DNA of 64,000 bases. It comes from Photorhabdus heterorhabditis (GTDB taxonomy: Bacteria; Pseudomonadota; Gammaproteobacteria; Enterobacterales; Enterobacteriaceae). The translations under genes and the position numbers were made by a program. The stretch covers positions 1 to 64,000 of the forward strand of contig NZ_RCWA01000013.1 in NCBI RefSeq assembly GCF_018448905.1, given 5' to 3'. Every line of letters starts with the position of its first letter. The first letter of the stretch is position 1. Positions 32,138-43,013 of the stretch are shown here, piece by piece. The notes beneath the pieces were generated by a model, which was given only the letters and a program-made list of their open reading frames with translations, had not been told where the DNA came from and ran no database searches.

Positions 32138-33161
32138 TAAAAAAGCTCTCAGGTAATGTTTTTCCACATAACAACATGGAAAGTGTTTCTAAATCTGGCC
32201 ACACAGACTGACCATAATCCTGTTTAACCCGAAGCTCCATTTGTACAAGTAGATGAATTGCTAGTTGCAAATCATGTCGAGTTAGACGTTGCAGCGCACT
32301 TGTCAATAATGGGCGGCGGTTCTGCCATACTCGATGTTGATCTAACAGAGTTTTAATGGGAGTTGTGGTGCTTTGGCGTTTTAGTGTAAGTAGCAGCTGT
32401 AGTTCACGTTGTATGGTACGCATCAGAATAACAGTTTCACAACCTTCCTGTTTTAACTGTTTCAGGATATGCCAGGCTCGTTTTGCCTTTCCTGATAATA
32501 ATGAGTCTACCCAGTGATAAGGTGTGAAGTGAGCCGCGTCATTTACGGCATTTTCAACACGGTGTAGGGTCAGTTTACCATCTGGATATAGCAGGAAGAG
32601 CCGCTCAAGAGCTTGGGCCAGTGCCAGTAAGTTTCCTTCATAACAGTAGCATAATAGTTGATTGGCTGGTTCTTCCAGAGTCAGTTTCATGACCCTGGCC
32701 CGTTGTGCGATCCATTGAGGTAGACGGCTCAGTTCAGGTGTCTGACAACTGATGTAAACTCCATTTTTTCCTAATACTTTAAACCAGTTACTGTTTTCTT
32801 GGGCTTTGGTCAATTTTAAACCGCGTAGTATCAGCAGTATATCTGGGTGAAGCAATTCTGCCAGTTTTACCAGTTGTTCAGCTATTACTGTGTTAGGGCC
32901 ATTTTCTGGCAGCAGTAAAGTGAGTGTTTGACGGCTGGCAAATAGGCTTAGTGACTGGCAAATACTGAATATCTCATTCCATTCGGTATGATTATCCAGG
33001 GCATAAGTGAAGTGTTCTGTGAAAGAGTGCTGTTCAGCGGCCCTGCGGATATGATCTTGGCTTTCCTGTAATAGCAGGGGGTCATTGCCCCATATCAGAT
33101 AACAGTTTCGCAGCCCTTCATTGAGCTGCGAAATCAGTTGTTCGGGATAAAGTTTGATCAT
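32121..33161 (-). CDS. holA: DNA polymerase III delta subunit
   Basis: HolA opens the beta clamp within the clamp-loader complex. The 346-residue protein (E. coli 343) begins [34 protein letters not shown], the clamp-binding end, and continues through the three-domain clamp-loader fold. The start overlaps lptE by 4 bp and the end overlaps nadD by 17 bp, so leuS-lptE-holA-nadD read as one tightly packed operon. Confidence 0.95.
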   Translation of the reverse strand: MIKLYPEQLISQLNEGLRNCYLIWGNDPLLLQESQDHIRRAAEQHSFTEHFTYALDNHTEWNEIFSICQSLSLFASRQTLTLLLPENGPNTVIAEQLVKLAELLHPDILLILRGLKLTKAQENSNWFKVLGKNGVYISCQTPELSRLPQWIAQRARVMKLTLEEPANQLLCYCYEGNLLALAQALERLFLLYPDGKLTLHRVENAVNDAAHFTPYHWVDSLLSGKAKRAWHILKQLKQEGCETVILMRTIQRELQLLLTLKRQSTTTPIKTLLDQHRVWQNRRPLLTSALQRLTRHDLQLAIHLLVQMELRVKQDYGQSVWPDLETLSMLLCGKTLPESFFNASYH

Positions 33162-33706
33162 TGTGCTTGTGCAGTTTGTTGTCCAGCCTGTTTTTCCTTG
33201 GCTTTTTGTTCTTCTGCACTATGAACAGTCAGTAACTGGCGAACTAACTGGCGAGCAGCCTGTTCACGCATTTCCTGATTGATCATCTCGTTTTCAGCAT
33301 CTTTCGCCAGTGCTTCTAACGGATTGTCGAAAAAAGAACGATCAACCCTAGATTGGAGCGGATAGACGCTACCGTCTGGCATAATAACCTGTGCATTGAC
33401 ATATAGGGTCAGTTGGCGCTCAGCTGCCTTACCATCCTGAAAAACAGAGACGGTGTCTTTATTTTCAGAAGAACCTATTAGTTTCAGAATAGGAACTTCG
33501 GTGCTGCCATTTTCAAGGATTGTGACGTTATTCAGACGAAGTTGCTGGCGCACAGAACGAGTCAGTGGCCCGTATGGGTCGCTGCTTGCTAATTGCAGCT
33601 TTTTGAGTTCTAGGGGTACCTGAGTGGTACCACGTAGATGAAAACCGCAGCCAGCGGTGACCAGCACCGCTAACCCCAGCAACAACGTTAAAATACGATG
33701 CCGCAC
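33158..33706 (-). CDS. lptE: LPS assembly lipoprotein LptE
   Basis: LptE is the outer-membrane lipoprotein plug of the LptD lipopolysaccharide translocon. The lipobox LVTAGC gives a lipidated Cys at residue 20, then [19 protein letters not shown]. The 182 residues are slightly fewer than in E. coli (193), with a glutamine- and lysine-rich C-terminal tail. It starts 13 bp after leuS and ends overlapping holA by 4 bp. Confidence 0.95.
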   Translation of the reverse strand: MRHRILTLLLGLAVLVTAGCGFHLRGTTQVPLELKKLQLASSDPYGPLTRSVRQQLRLNNVTILENGSTEVPILKLIGSSENKDTVSVFQDGKAAERQLTLYVNAQVIMPDGSVYPLQSRVDRSFFDNPLEALAKDAENEMINQEMREQAARQLVRQLLTVHSAEEQKAKEKQAGQQTAQAQ

Positions 33707-33719
33707 ATTGCCTCCTTTA

Positions 33720-36302
33720 TTAGCCGACGACCAGATTCAGTAATTTGCCTGGTACGTAGATGACTTTACGAATAGTGACGTCTTCAAGGTATTTCGCCAC
33801 ACCATATTCTTTTGCAGCCATATCATGAACATATTCTTTCGTCGCATCCGCTGGCACAGTAACACGACCACGCACTTTACCGTTAACTTGAATAACGACC
33901 AATTTGGTGTCGTCAACCATGGCCTGTTCATCAGCCTGTGGCCAATTAGCAGTATCAATGTCACCTTTACCACCCAGAGCTTGCCACATAATAAAACAAG
34001 CATGAGGAGTCATTGGTGACAACATGCGGACAACTGCCAGTAAAGCTTCCTGCATCAGAGCGCGATCCTGCTCGGTTTCTTGTGGTGCGCGGGTCAGTTT
34101 ATTCATCAATTCCATTACGGCAGCAATGGCGGTATTGAATGCCTGGCGGCGACCTACATCATCTGTGACTTTAGCAATGGTTTTGTGCAGATCACGGAAC
34201 AGATCTTTCTGTTCTACTGTTAAGCTTGTGATATCCAGCGGTTGAGTTGCCCCTTTGCTGCTATGTTCATAAACTAGGCGCCATACACGTTTCAGGAAGC
34301 GGTTTGCCCCTTCAACACTGGATTCTTGCCATTCCAGAGTCAATTCTGGTGGCGCTGCGAACATCATAAACAGGCGAACGGTATCAGCACCATATTTTTC
34401 TACCATCAATTGTGGGTCAATGCCGTTGTTTTTGGATTTAGACATTTTGCTCATGCCGGTATAAACCAGTTCATGACCCTCTTTGTCTGTTGCCTTAATG
34501 ATACGACCTTTATCATCACGTTCAGCAATGGTATCAACTGGGGATATCCAGATTTTTTCACCGTTTTTACCCGTGTAATAAAAAGCATCTGCCAGAACCA
34601 TTCCCTGACATAACAGACGTTTAGCGGGTTCATTGGAATTGACCATGCCTGCATCACGCATCAGTTTGTGGAAGAAACGGAAATACATCAGGTGCATGAT
34701 GGCATGTTCGATACCACCGATGTATTGGTCAACAGGTAGCCAATAATTAGCTGCTGCTGGATCGAGTAGGCCCTTATCATAATCTGGACAAGTGTAGCGA
34801 GCATAGTACCAAGAAGATTCCATAAAGGTATCGAAGGTATCTGTTTCACGCAATGCTGGTTGGCCATTGATAGTGGTTTTTGCCCATTCAGGGTCAGCTT
34901 TAATTGGGCTGGTGATGCCATTCATGGTGACATCTTCCGGCAGAATAACTGGCAGTTGATCTTCTGGAACCGGAACAACCGTGCCATCTTCCAACGTTGC
35001 CATTGGAATTGGTGCGCCCCAGTAACGTTGACGGGAGACACCCCAATCACGTAGACGATAGTTGACCTTACGCTTGCCGGCTCCCATTTCTACTAGTTTA
35101 TTAGCAATAGCATTGAAACCATCTTCATGATTCAGGTCGCTAAATTCACCCGAATTAAACAGGACATTCTTATCTGTCACCGGGGCTTCATGAACATTTG
35201 GTTCATTACCTTCACTGTCCAGAATAACGGCTTTCATTGGCAGGTTATATTTTGTCGCGAATTCCCAGTCGCGTTGGTCGTGGCCAGGAACTGCCATGAC
35301 AGCACCGGTGCCGTATTCCATTAAGACGAAGTTTGCAACCCAGATTGCTACTTTCTCTTTGGTTAATGGATGAATGACAAACATACCGGTTGCCATGCCC
35401 TTTTTCTCCATTGTTGCCATATCTGCTTCTGCAACTTTGGTATTACGGCATTCATTAATAAAAGCAACCAGTTCAGGGTTATTTTCTGCTGCTTGTTTTG
35501 CCAGAGGATGACCTGCGGCAACTGCAACATAGGTGGCACCCAGGAATGTATCAGGACGAGTGGTGTAGACAGTCAATTTCTCCTGACTATCTGCTACTTC
35601 AAAGGTGATTTCTACACCTTCAGAGCGCCCAATCCAGTTGCGCTGCATGGTTTTGACTTGTTCAGGCCACTCTTCCAGCGTATCCAGATCGTTTAACAAC
35701 TCTTCGGCATAATCAGTGATTTTGATAAACCATTGCGGGATTTCTTTACGTTCAACTTTGGTGTCGCAACGCCAGCAACAGCCATCGACCACTTGTTCAT
35801 TAGCCAGAACGGTCAGATCGTGGGGGCACCAGTTAACTGCGGAGGTTTTTTTATAAACCAGACCTTTTTCATACAATTTGGTGAAGAACCATTGTTCCCA
35901 ACGATAATATTCAGGGGTACAGGTAGTGACTTCACGATCCCAATCGTAGCCGAAACCCAGTGTTTTCAGCTGACTTTTCATATATTCGATGTTGGCATAG
36001 GTCCACGGGGCTGGTGCAGTGTTGTTTTTTACTGCTGCGCCTTCTGCGGGCAGGCCAAATGCATCCCAACCGATAGGTTGCAGGACATTTTTGCCAAGCA
36101 TACGCTGGTAACGAGAGATAACATCGCCAATAGTGTAGTTACGTACATGGCCCATGTGTAGTCGGCCAGAAGGGTAAGGTAGCATGGACAGGCAGTAATA
36201 TTTTTCTTTGCTGTTATCTTCTGTCACTTTGAAAGTTTGCTTCTCTTGCCAGTGAAGCTGAACTTGCGGCTCTATATCTTCTGGACGGTATTGTTCTTGC
36301 AT
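33720..36302 (-). CDS. leuS: Leucyl-tRNA synthetase
   Basis: LeuRS charges tRNA-Leu. The 860 residues match E. coli. The class I signatures are HMGHVRNY (HIGH) near residue 49 and KMSKS near 619. The CP1 editing domain (about 225-415) contains [14 protein letters not shown] and [12 protein letters not shown], the editing-site residues. A C-terminal tRNA-binding region ends with [12 protein letters not shown]. It is the first gene of leuS-lptE-holA-nadD. Confidence 0.98.
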   Translation of the reverse strand: MQEQYRPEDIEPQVQLHWQEKQTFKVTEDNSKEKYYCLSMLPYPSGRLHMGHVRNYTIGDVISRYQRMLGKNVLQPIGWDAFGLPAEGAAVKNNTAPAPWTYANIEYMKSQLKTLGFGYDWDREVTTCTPEYYRWEQWFFTKLYEKGLVYKKTSAVNWCPHDLTVLANEQVVDGCCWRCDTKVERKEIPQWFIKITDYAEELLNDLDTLEEWPEQVKTMQRNWIGRSEGVEITFEVADSQEKLTVYTTRPDTFLGATYVAVAAGHPLAKQAAENNPELVAFINECRNTKVAEADMATMEKKGMATGMFVIHPLTKEKVAIWVANFVLMEYGTGAVMAVPGHDQRDWEFATKYNLPMKAVILDSEGNEPNVHEAPVTDKNVLFNSGEFSDLNHEDGFNAIANKLVEMGAGKRKVNYRLRDWGVSRQRYWGAPIPMATLEDGTVVPVPEDQLPVILPEDVTMNGITSPIKADPEWAKTTINGQPALRETDTFDTFMESSWYYARYTCPDYDKGLLDPAAANYWLPVDQYIGGIEHAIMHLMYFRFFHKLMRDAGMVNSNEPAKRLLCQGMVLADAFYYTGKNGEKIWISPVDTIAERDDKGRIIKATDKEGHELVYTGMSKMSKSKNNGIDPQLMVEKYGADTVRLFMMFAAPPELTLEWQESSVEGANRFLKRVWRLVYEHSSKGATQPLDITSLTVEQKDLFRDLHKTIAKVTDDVGRRQAFNTAIAAVMELMNKLTRAPQETEQDRALMQEALLAVVRMLSPMTPHACFIMWQALGGKGDIDTANWPQADEQAMVDDTKLVVIQVNGKVRGRVTVPADATKEYVHDMAAKEYGVAKYLEDVTIRKVIYVPGKLLNLVVG

Positions 36303-36420
36303 GGCACCGATGATCCTATGGTGAGTAAAAAGCTACGTTTGTAGCAATCATTTAGTTGGTAAAATATGAGGTTGGCATAGCATATCTGATTTGATACATA
36401 AGCAACAGAGGGTTATTAGG

Positions 36421-36452
36421 GAAAATCCGGTGGCGACGGGCGCCACCACCGG
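36421..36452 (-). terminator. Terminator of the gltIJKL operon
   Basis: GGTGGCG (36429-36435) pairs with CGCCACC (36441-36447) and a short outer stem. On the minus strand it runs into ATTTTCC. It lies 13 bp beyond the gltL stop codon. Confidence 0.7.
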
Positions 36453-36464
36453 GAATAATATATT

Positions 36465-37190
36465 TTAGTGAAGAATTTTAGCCAGAAATTCTTTGGCGCG
36501 ATCTGATTTTGGATTCGCAAAGAAATCTTCTTTCTTGCTGTCTTCAACAATTTTGCCTTCATCCATAAAGATTACCCGATTGGCTACCTTACGGGCGAAG
36601 CCCATTTCGTGAGTAACAACCATCATGGTCATTCCTTCGTCTGCCAGTTTAACCATGACATCAAGCACTTCATTGATCATTTCAGGATCGAGGGCGGAAG
36701 TGGGTTCGTCGAACAGCATGGCAATCGGGTCCATACACAGTGCACGGGCGATTGCCACGCGTTGTTGCTGACCACCGGAAAGTTGTGACGGGAATTTATT
36801 AGCCTGATTGGTCAGCCCAACGCGTTCAAGTAATTTCAACCCTTTTTCTTCTGCCGCTTTCTTATCGCGGTTAAGCACTTTGATTTGAGCCAGCGTTAAA
36901 TTTTCAATGATGGATAAATGCGGGAACAGCTCAAAATGCTGGAACACCATGCCGACTTTGGAGCGTAATTGCGCCAAATTGGTATTTTTATCATTGACTT
37001 TAATGTCATTAACCAGAATTTCACCCTGTTGGATGGATTCCAGACCATTAACCGTTTTTATCAGGGTGGATTTGCCGGAGCCAGATGGGCCACAGACTAC
37101 AACTACTTCACCTTTTTTAACTTCAGTTGAGCAGTCAGTGAGAACCTGAAATGGGCCATACCACTTGGATACATTTTTCAGGGAGATCAT
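36465..37190 (-). CDS. gltL: Glutamate/aspartate ABC transporter ATP-binding protein
   Basis: GltL powers import of glutamate and aspartate. The 241 residues hold Walker [10 protein letters not shown] near 36, signature [15 protein letters not shown] near 136 and Walker [12 protein letters not shown] near 158, with the H-loop VVTHEMGFA. The ATG at 37190 overlaps the gltK stop (TGATG), with AAAGGA upstream. A TTG one codon further up is not needed. It is the last gene of gltIJKL. Confidence 0.97.
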   Translation of the reverse strand: MISLKNVSKWYGPFQVLTDCSTEVKKGEVVVVCGPSGSGKSTLIKTVNGLESIQQGEILVNDIKVNDKNTNLAQLRSKVGMVFQHFELFPHLSIIENLTLAQIKVLNRDKKAAEEKGLKLLERVGLTNQANKFPSQLSGGQQQRVAIARALCMDPIAMLFDEPTSALDPEMINEVLDVMVKLADEGMTMMVVTHEMGFARKVANRVIFMDEGKIVEDSKKEDFFANPKSDRAKEFLAKILH

Positions 37191-37864
37191 CAAACAGTCC
37201 TTTTCTTCAAATAGTTAACCAGCATGGATGCGGCAAAACTAATAATAAAATAAATAACACCAGCAAACAGGATCATTTCAACCTGTGTACCATCACGCTC
37301 ACCGATATTTGCCGCAGTACGGAAAAAATCCGCCAGACTGAGTACATACACCAATGAAGTGTCTTGAAATAGTACGATACCCTGCGTCAATAGTAGTGGG
37401 GTCATTGCACGGAATGCTTGAGGCAGGATAACCAGCCTCATACTTTGCATCGGCGTCATACCCAATGCCAATGCTGCCGAAGATTGCCCGCGGGAAATAC
37501 TTTGAATGCCCGCACGAATAATTTCTGAATAGTAAGCGGCTTCGAAAAATGCAAACGCGACCATGGCTGAAATTAAACGAATATCTGTTTTGGGAGAAAT
37601 CCCCAGAACATTCTGCAGTAGACTGGGCACAATCAGATAGAACCATAACAGTACCATAACCAATGGCACAGAACGGAACAGATTGACATATAAAGTAGCA
37701 AACCAGCTCAGTGCTTTTACAGAAGAGAGCCGCATAACGGCCAGTACGGTTCCCCAGAGAATACCGACAACAATAGCAACAATCGTGATTTTTGCTGTAA
37801 TAACTAAGCCTTCTAGTAGAAACGGGATACTGGGGATAATCGAACTCCAGTCAAACTCGTACAT
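37190..37864 (-). CDS. gltK: Glutamate/aspartate ABC transporter permease GltK
   Basis: GltK is one of two permeases of the GltIJKL importer. The 224 residues have about five hydrophobic segments and the amino-acid permease EAA loop [21 protein letters not shown]. It begins one base before the gltJ stop region ends (adjacent at 37865) and overlaps gltL by one base, so the three inner-membrane components are tightly coupled. Confidence 0.96.
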   Translation of the reverse strand: MYEFDWSSIIPSIPFLLEGLVITAKITIVAIVVGILWGTVLAVMRLSSVKALSWFATLYVNLFRSVPLVMVLLWFYLIVPSLLQNVLGISPKTDIRLISAMVAFAFFEAAYYSEIIRAGIQSISRGQSSAALALGMTPMQSMRLVILPQAFRAMTPLLLTQGIVLFQDTSLVYVLSLADFFRTAANIGERDGTQVEMILFAGVIYFIISFAASMLVNYLKKRTV

Positions 37865-38605
37865 TTATTGACCTCCAATATTACCCGGTAAACGCATTTT
37901 TTTCTCAAGCAAGTGCATGGCAAGCATAATTACCAGATTGATTCCGATATAGGCCAATGTAATTGCCGTAAATGTTTCATAAGCATGTGCTGAGTAATCA
38001 AGTAACTTACCTGCCTGTGCTGCCATATCCACCAGACCAATAGTAGAGGCAATAGCGGAGTTTTTTACCAGATTCATCATTTCTGAAGTCATTGGTGGAA
38101 TGATCACTCGGTAAGCATTTGGTAATAGGACATAGCGATAGGTTTGTGGCAGAGTTAACCCCATTGCCAGCCCTGCTGCTTTTTGACCACGTGGTAGTGA
38201 TTGTATGGCGGCGCGGACCTGCTCACACATCCGTGCAGCGGTGAAAAGACCTAAACAGACAGTGGATGAGATGAAAAACTGGATATTAGGGTCCAGTTTG
38301 GTTTTAAACCACAGACTGAATTTTTCTGGCAGTAGTTCAGGTACAACCAGATACCAGATAAAAAATTGAACTATCAGTGGTACGTTACGAAAGAGCTCAA
38401 CATAACAGGTACCTATCCCAGATAATATTTTATTGGGAACAGTACGTAAAATGCCGAACAGTGAACCGACAATGAAAGCGATAATCCAGGCGCAGATAGA
38501 CAAGGCAATTGTCACTTGAAATCCAGCTATCAACCAGCCTAGATAAGTCGTATTGCCGAAAGGGGCAGCTTGCAAAAAGACGCCCCAATTCCAATCGATT
38601 GACAT
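37865..38605 (-). CDS. gltJ: Glutamate/aspartate ABC transporter permease GltJ
   Basis: GltJ is the partner permease. From the ATG at 38605 it has 246 residues, the E. coli length, with the EAA loop KAAGLAMGLTLPQTYRYVLLP. The frame stays open 35 codons upstream, but GGGAG lies 7 nt before 38605 and the upstream part would read through the gltI-gltJ hairpin. It starts 133 bp after gltI, behind a terminator-like stem. Confidence 0.95.
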   Translation of the reverse strand: MSIDWNWGVFLQAAPFGNTTYLGWLIAGFQVTIALSICAWIIAFIVGSLFGILRTVPNKILSGIGTCYVELFRNVPLIVQFFIWYLVVPELLPEKFSLWFKTKLDPNIQFFISSTVCLGLFTAARMCEQVRAAIQSLPRGQKAAGLAMGLTLPQTYRYVLLPNAYRVIIPPMTSEMMNLVKNSAIASTIGLVDMAAQAGKLLDYSAHAYETFTAITLAYIGINLVIMLAMHLLEKKMRLPGNIGGQ

Positions 38606-38662
38606 AATAATACTCCCTGTGAGGATGTAGCTTGATCCCCTGAAAACGATTGATTGGCTGAG

Positions 38663-38695
38663 AAAAAAAAGCGAGGTAGGGAACGGCCACCTCGC
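38663..38695 (-). terminator. Internal terminator/attenuator between gltI and gltJ
   Basis: On the minus strand GCGAGGT and ACCTCGC form a 7-bp stem (arms at 38671-38677 and 38689-38695) followed by eight T residues. This is a textbook intrinsic terminator placed inside the operon. It would let gltI be made in excess of gltJKL and would produce a separate gltI 3' end. Confidence 0.85.
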
Positions 38696-38738
38696 ACCCT
38701 GTGATGCCAATCAAATAGTCATTTTTCTAATTATATTT
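38663..38738 (-). ncRNA. Candidate SroC-like sRNA from the gltI 3' end
   Basis: In E. coli and Salmonella the Hfq-binding RNA SroC is cut from gltI mRNA and ends at the terminator between gltI and gltJ, where it sponges GcvB. Here the same arrangement exists: a 3' untranslated stretch and a terminator with a long U tail suitable for Hfq. I see no sequence proof of homology and the 5' end is unknown; it may lie inside gltI. Confidence 0.4.
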
Positions 38739-39632
38739 CTAGTTAAGTGCCTTATCATTTGGCGATTTAAATAGTGTTTTCATTTCATCAGACAACGAGA
38801 AGTTCAGGTTCAGATTCTTAGGCGGAATGGGTTGTGTGAACCAGCGCTCAAATGATTTCTCTGCCACTCCGGAAGTTTGTGCCTGAACAATGGTCTCATT
38901 GATCAGCTTCTTGAATTGAAGATCATCTTTGCGTGATATGCAACCATAGGCTTCTCTAGACTGCGGTGTACCAACGATTTCCCATTGATCAGGTTTTTTC
39001 GCTTTGGCGCGTTCACCGGCTAGCAGAGCATCATCTACCATAAAGGCGATTGCACGGCCGGATTCCAGCGTGCGGAATGAGTCACCATGATCTTTTGCAC
39101 TGATGATGCGCATTTTCATGTTTTTCTCATCGTTGAGTTTATTTAGCAATATTTCAGAAGTCGTACCAGCGGAAACAACGACATTTTTACCAGCCAAATC
39201 TGGAAAATCTTTTATACCGGAACCTTTTTTAGTCAGCAACCGCGTATTAATGATGAAGATAGTGTTAGAGAAAGCGACTTGTTTCTGGCGTTCAAGGTTA
39301 TTGGAAGTAGAACCGCATTCGAAATCATAAGTCCCATTTTGTAGCAGTGGAATACGATTTTGAGAAGTCACCGGTATCAATTTTACTTGCAAATTTGGCA
39401 TGTCCAGTTTCTTCTTAACGGCTTCAACAATCAGATTAGAGTAATCTTGCGAATAGCCGACGACATTTTGTTTATTATCGTAATAAGCAAAAGGTACGGA
39501 GGATTCACGATGCCCCACAATGATTACACCATCATCTTTAATTTTTTTCAGTGTTCCCGTCAATTCTTCAGCCTGAACAGCACCTGCTGCGCCAAGTAAC
39601 ATCATGGTTAATACTAGGTTACGCATTCGCAT
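38739..39632 (-). CDS. gltI: Glutamate/aspartate periplasmic binding protein
   Basis: GltI binds glutamate and aspartate in the periplasm. The 297-residue precursor has a signal peptide ending around AVQAEE (residue about 21). The family stretches VGHRESSVPFAYYDN, GYSQDYSNLIVEAVKKKL and SAKDHGDSFRTLESGRA follow, closely matching E. coli GltI. The frame starts with a TTG at 39638, but AAAGGAG lies 6 nt before the ATG at 39632. It heads gltIJKL and is followed by an internal terminator. Confidence 0.95.
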   Translation of the reverse strand: MRMRNLVLTMMLLGAAGAVQAEELTGTLKKIKDDGVIIVGHRESSVPFAYYDNKQNVVGYSQDYSNLIVEAVKKKLDMPNLQVKLIPVTSQNRIPLLQNGTYDFECGSTSNNLERQKQVAFSNTIFIINTRLLTKKGSGIKDFPDLAGKNVVVSAGTTSEILLNKLNDEKNMKMRIISAKDHGDSFRTLESGRAIAFMVDDALLAGERAKAKKPDQWEIVGTPQSREAYGCISRKDDLQFKKLINETIVQAQTSGVAEKSFERWFTQPIPPKNLNLNFSLSDEMKTLFKSPNDKALN

Positions 39633-39665
39633 ATACAACTCCTTTAATGTGGTTATCGTTTGCGA

Positions 39666-39676
39666 TGTTGTGTTTG
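39666..39676 (-). promoter_or_regulatory. Candidate GcvB sRNA target site in the gltI leader
   Basis: The minus strand reads CAAACACAACA 34 nt upstream of the gltI start codon. GcvB represses amino-acid transport genes by pairing its GU-rich R1 region with C/A-rich CACAACA sites, and gltI is a known GcvB target in Salmonella. Whether GcvB is encoded here is not visible in the window. Confidence 0.5.
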
Positions 39677-40011
39677 CAAAAGTCTCTCTGTGATTTGTTT
39701 TTAATCAAGGATCATTTGCTGTTATATGTATATATGGTGTTAAAAAATAGTACAAAAGGGTTAGGTAATGAAAATGAATTGTTTCTATTTCGGGAGCTGT
39801 CTCGCACTATAAATGAACAATGTTGCTTATCTTGCACAATAAAAGTGCGTGACTATCATTTTTATGGTGCATTTTCCCGTTTTCTATTAATGAAACAGCT
39901 ATTTTCCTTTTCATTCATGGAGATAACAGCAATTAACGTGCCAAAATAGTAAAGAGGGGTAAAATTAATACTTAAGTAGGTTATTTTATAACATAGAGTG
40001 ATATCAGTAAC
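39677..40011. other. Intergenic stretch between gltI and lnt
   Basis: No gene is supported. The part nearest gltI should hold the gltIJKL promoter, with several AT-rich -10-like blocks (ATATATACATATAAC on the minus strand) that I could not pair confidently with a -35. A plus-strand frame across 39551-39949 is chance overlap with gltI and is not supported. Confidence 0.4.
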
Positions 40012-40035
40012 TAAGGGAGCAATTTCGCTCCCTTA
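40012..40035 (-). terminator. Hairpin downstream of lnt
   Basis: TAAGGGAGC (40012-40020) and GCTCCCTTA (40027-40035) form a perfect 9-bp stem with a 6-nt loop, 19 bp beyond the lnt stop codon. No long T run follows, so termination may be weak. Confidence 0.55.
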
Positions 40036-40054
40036 TGATGTATGGATATCGGAG

Positions 40055-41584
40055 TTAAAATTTACGGCGGTGATATATCAGCGCAAACAGGGCAAACAAT
40101 ACGGTAATTATCCATACCGGCCAATTCCCCCAACGTGCATAGGGTGTTATCCCGGTTGCGGGTGTCACTTTAGCTTCCAAAACATTGCGGGTAAATTGTG
40201 GGAGTGCTGCCTGCACTTTCCCATCAGGGGAAATAACAGCTGTAATACCATTATTAGTACCACGTAGTAATGGGCGCCCTAATTCGAGGGAACGCATACG
40301 TGCCATTTGGAAATGTTGCCAGGGACCGATGGAACTACCAAACCAGGCATCATTAGAAACAGTGAGTAAGAATTCAGTATCCGGTTTGAAATTATCACGA
40401 ACTTGCTCACCTAATATAATTTCATAACAAATGGCGGCGGTCAGGTTATATCCTGCAACAGAAAGCTGTGGTTGAATGTAATTGCCTCGGCTGAATGAAG
40501 ACATTGGTAAATTGAAGAATGGAGCCAGAGGTCGGAGTAGAGATTCCAGTGGGACAAATTCACCAAAGGGGACCAGATGATGCTTATCGTAGCGAGTAGT
40601 TGATGGATATTGATAAGGAATTTTATCACCCAGAACAATCAAGCTATTATAGGTCTTATAGCTGTTACCAACCGTTCTTTCATCAATGATACCGGTAATC
40701 AGGCTGGTGTGCTGATTACGTAACAGCATATCCAGTTTTGCCAGAAAACCGCGTTGATAACTTTCCAGTGATGGAATTGCAGATTCGGGCCAGATGATAA
40801 TAGGTGTTTTACCAATGTATGGGCGGCTGTTATTTAAATAGATGTCCAGAGTTTCACTGAGCATATTGGGGTCCCATTTCAGGGATTGTGGGATATTTCC
40901 CTGAACCAGTGCCACATCAACCGCTTTTTCAGGTTGTAGGTTATACCACTGGTAATGACGTATTGACCACGGTAATAGCAGAAGTGCGATAGCGGTAATG
41001 CCAGCGGTGATGTTTCTGTGTATAACCGCCAGAACTAATAATCCACTCAGAGCCATTAACAGGAATGTAATTGCCTCAACACCGAAAATGGGTGCAATGG
41101 CTTTCATTGGGCTATCTAGTTGGCTGTAGCCGAATTGTAGCCAGGGAAAGCCAGTCAAAATCCAGCCACGCAGGAATTCAGTGACTTGCCACAATGCAGG
41201 TGCGGCCACTGCTAGCCTTAACCCGCTCGTTTTTACGAAAAAACGGTTGAGTAAGCTGGAGAATAAAGCAGGGTAGAGCGAGAGATAAGCGGCAAGTAAT
41301 ATGACCAGCAAAATATTGACCGCAGTTGGCATTCCACCAAAATTGGCAATGCTGACATATACCCAGTTTATACCACTGCCAAATAAGCCGAATCCCCAGC
41401 AAAAAGCAATAAATGCCGCTTGTCCGGGTGTTCTGTTTAAAGTCAGAAGTTGTAGTCCAAACAGGGAGATAATAGCAGCAGGCCAGAAGTCAAAAGGTGA
41501 AAAAGCCAGTGTTCCACTGGCTCCGAAAAATAGTGCCAGCAAAGCACGAAGCCGCTGGCAATGTAATAATGAAGCTTTGTTCAT
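40055..41584 (-). CDS. lnt: Apolipoprotein N-acyltransferase
   Basis: Lnt adds the third acyl chain to the N-terminus of lipoproteins at the periplasmic side of the inner membrane. The 509 residues begin with about six hydrophobic spans, then a nitrilase-like domain. The catalytic triad is visible: Glu in IIWPESAIP (near 264), Lys in [13 protein letters not shown] (near 333) and Cys in TAAICYEI (near 385). It starts 7 bp after corC, so the two are one unit. Confidence 0.97.
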   Translation of the reverse strand: MNKASLLHCQRLRALLALFFGASGTLAFSPFDFWPAAIISLFGLQLLTLNRTPGQAAFIAFCWGFGLFGSGINWVYVSIANFGGMPTAVNILLVILLAAYLSLYPALFSSLLNRFFVKTSGLRLAVAAPALWQVTEFLRGWILTGFPWLQFGYSQLDSPMKAIAPIFGVEAITFLLMALSGLLVLAVIHRNITAGITAIALLLLPWSIRHYQWYNLQPEKAVDVALVQGNIPQSLKWDPNMLSETLDIYLNNSRPYIGKTPIIIWPESAIPSLESYQRGFLAKLDMLLRNQHTSLITGIIDERTVGNSYKTYNSLIVLGDKIPYQYPSTTRYDKHHLVPFGEFVPLESLLRPLAPFFNLPMSSFSRGNYIQPQLSVAGYNLTAAICYEIILGEQVRDNFKPDTEFLLTVSNDAWFGSSIGPWQHFQMARMRSLELGRPLLRGTNNGITAVISPDGKVQAALPQFTRNVLEAKVTPATGITPYARWGNWPVWIITVLFALFALIYHRRKF

Positions 41585-41591
41585 TCAGACC

Positions 41592-42473
41592 CTATTCTTG
41601 TTCAAGGTTAGGCATTGGCGCATCGTCCGGTATCGTAACATGAACCTGAATAATTCTCCGACTATCGGCCATGGCAACTTTAAAGAGATAACCGTTAATA
41701 TCAACAGATTCCCCTCTGGCTGGTAAATGGCCGAATGCCTGCATAACCAAACCGCCAATAGTATCCACTTCTTCATCGCTGAATTGGGTACCAAAGGCTT
41801 CATTAAAGTCTTCAATCTGAGTCAGTGCTCGTACCGTATAGGTATGACGGCTCAGGGCACGAATATCGACATCTTCTTCTTCATCATACTCGTCTTCGAT
41901 TTCACCGACGATTAGTTCAAGAATATCTTCGATAGTAACCAGACCCGATACACCACCGAACTCATCAATGACGATGGCCATATGATAACGTTGAGAACGG
42001 AATTCTTTCAGCATGCGGTCAACCCGCTTACTTTCAGGTACAACGACAGCCTGACGCAGAACCTTATCTATGCTGAATGGTGGGGCATCGGTGCGCATAA
42101 ATGGCAATAGGTCTTTTGCCATTAAAATCCCTTCAATGTGATCTTTATCTTCACTGATCACAGGGAAACGTGAGTGAGCCGAATCGATAATCACATCCAG
42201 ACATTCGTCCAGGGTTTGATTACGTTTTAAGGTAACGATTTGGGAACGGGGGATCATGATATCACGGACACGTTGATCGGAAATATCCATTACCCCTTCG
42301 AGCATATCGCGGGTATCAGGATCAATCAGATCGTTTTGTTCTGAGTCACGGATCAATTCCACCAGTTCATCACGGCTTTTTGGCTCACCGTGAAAAAGTT
42401 GGTTAAGAAGAAGAGTAAAAAACCCTTTCTTAGGGCCCGGGTTATCGTTACTTGAAGGATGGTCGTCGCTCAT
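41592..42473 (-). CDS. corC: CBS-domain protein CorC (magnesium/cobalt efflux)
   Basis: This is a cytosolic CorC/YbeX protein of 293 residues linked to magnesium and cobalt efflux and, in E. coli, to ribosome metabolism. It has two CBS domains (about 70-195; IMIPRSQIV and [14 protein letters not shown]). A C-terminal CorC/HlyC domain follows ([17 protein letters not shown]). It lies between ybeY and lnt in the conserved miaB-ybeZ-ybeY-corC-lnt run. Confidence 0.95.
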   Translation of the reverse strand: MSDDHPSSNDNPGPKKGFFTLLLNQLFHGEPKSRDELVELIRDSEQNDLIDPDTRDMLEGVMDISDQRVRDIMIPRSQIVTLKRNQTLDECLDVIIDSAHSRFPVISEDKDHIEGILMAKDLLPFMRTDAPPFSIDKVLRQAVVVPESKRVDRMLKEFRSQRYHMAIVIDEFGGVSGLVTIEDILELIVGEIEDEYDEEEDVDIRALSRHTYTVRALTQIEDFNEAFGTQFSDEEVDTIGGLVMQAFGHLPARGESVDINGYLFKVAMADSRRIIQVHVTIPDDAPMPNLEQE

Positions 42474-42545
42474 GGAGTTTTAATGAAAATTTCCCATTAA
42501 ATAAGTTGTTGTTGATATTTTTTAGCATAAAAATGGTGTAGGTGG

Positions 42546-43013
42546 TTACTCTTTTTCTGCAAGATAGGGATCAGAGTAACCTAACTTTTGCATAATTTCT
42601 GTTTCCAGAGATTCCATTTCTTCCGCTTCATCATCTTCGATATGGTCATAACCTAGCAGGTGTAGGCATCCGTGTACAACCATATGTGCCCAATGTTCTT
42701 CTACTGTTTTTTGTTGCTCCTCGGCTTCTTTTTCAACTACCTGTCGACAGATAATTAAATCACCAAGTAGAGGTAAATCAACCGTTGGTGGTGATTCAAA
42801 TGGAAAAGATAGCACATTTGTTGGTTTGTCTTTGCCACGATAAGTCAGGTTTAAATCGTGACTTTCTGCTTCATCAACAATACGGATTGTTACCTCACTT
42901 TCAGATTGAAACTGAGGTAAAACCCCGTCCAGCCAGCGCTGGAATAGGGTTTCTTCAGGAAGACCTTGTAAATTCTCACAGGCAATTTGTAAATCAAGTA
43001 TTACTGAACTCAT
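42546..43013 (-). CDS. ybeY: Endoribonuclease YbeY
   Basis: YbeY is a zinc metalloprotein needed for 16S rRNA 3' maturation and ribosome quality control. The 155 residues have the family motif [11 protein letters not shown] near residue 114 with the three metal-binding histidines. Length equals E. coli. The start overlaps the ybeZ stop by 4 bp (ATGA-type), which supports translational coupling. Confidence 0.96.
   Translation of the reverse strand: MSSVILDLQIACENLQGLPEETLFQRWLDGVLPQFQSESEVTIRIVDEAESHDLNLTYRGKDKPTNVLSFPFESPPTVDLPLLGDLIICRQVVEKEAEEQQKTVEEHWAHMVVHGCLHLLGYDHIEDDEAEEMESLETEIMQKLGYSDPYLAEKE

Noticed and set aside
35733-36161. 142-codon plus-strand frame opposite leuS
   Set aside because: Antisense shadow of the highly conserved leuS coding sequence.
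39551-39949. 132-codon plus-strand frame between gltI and lnt
   Set aside because: It overlaps the gltI signal peptide and leader in antisense and has no ribosome site; no family resemblance.
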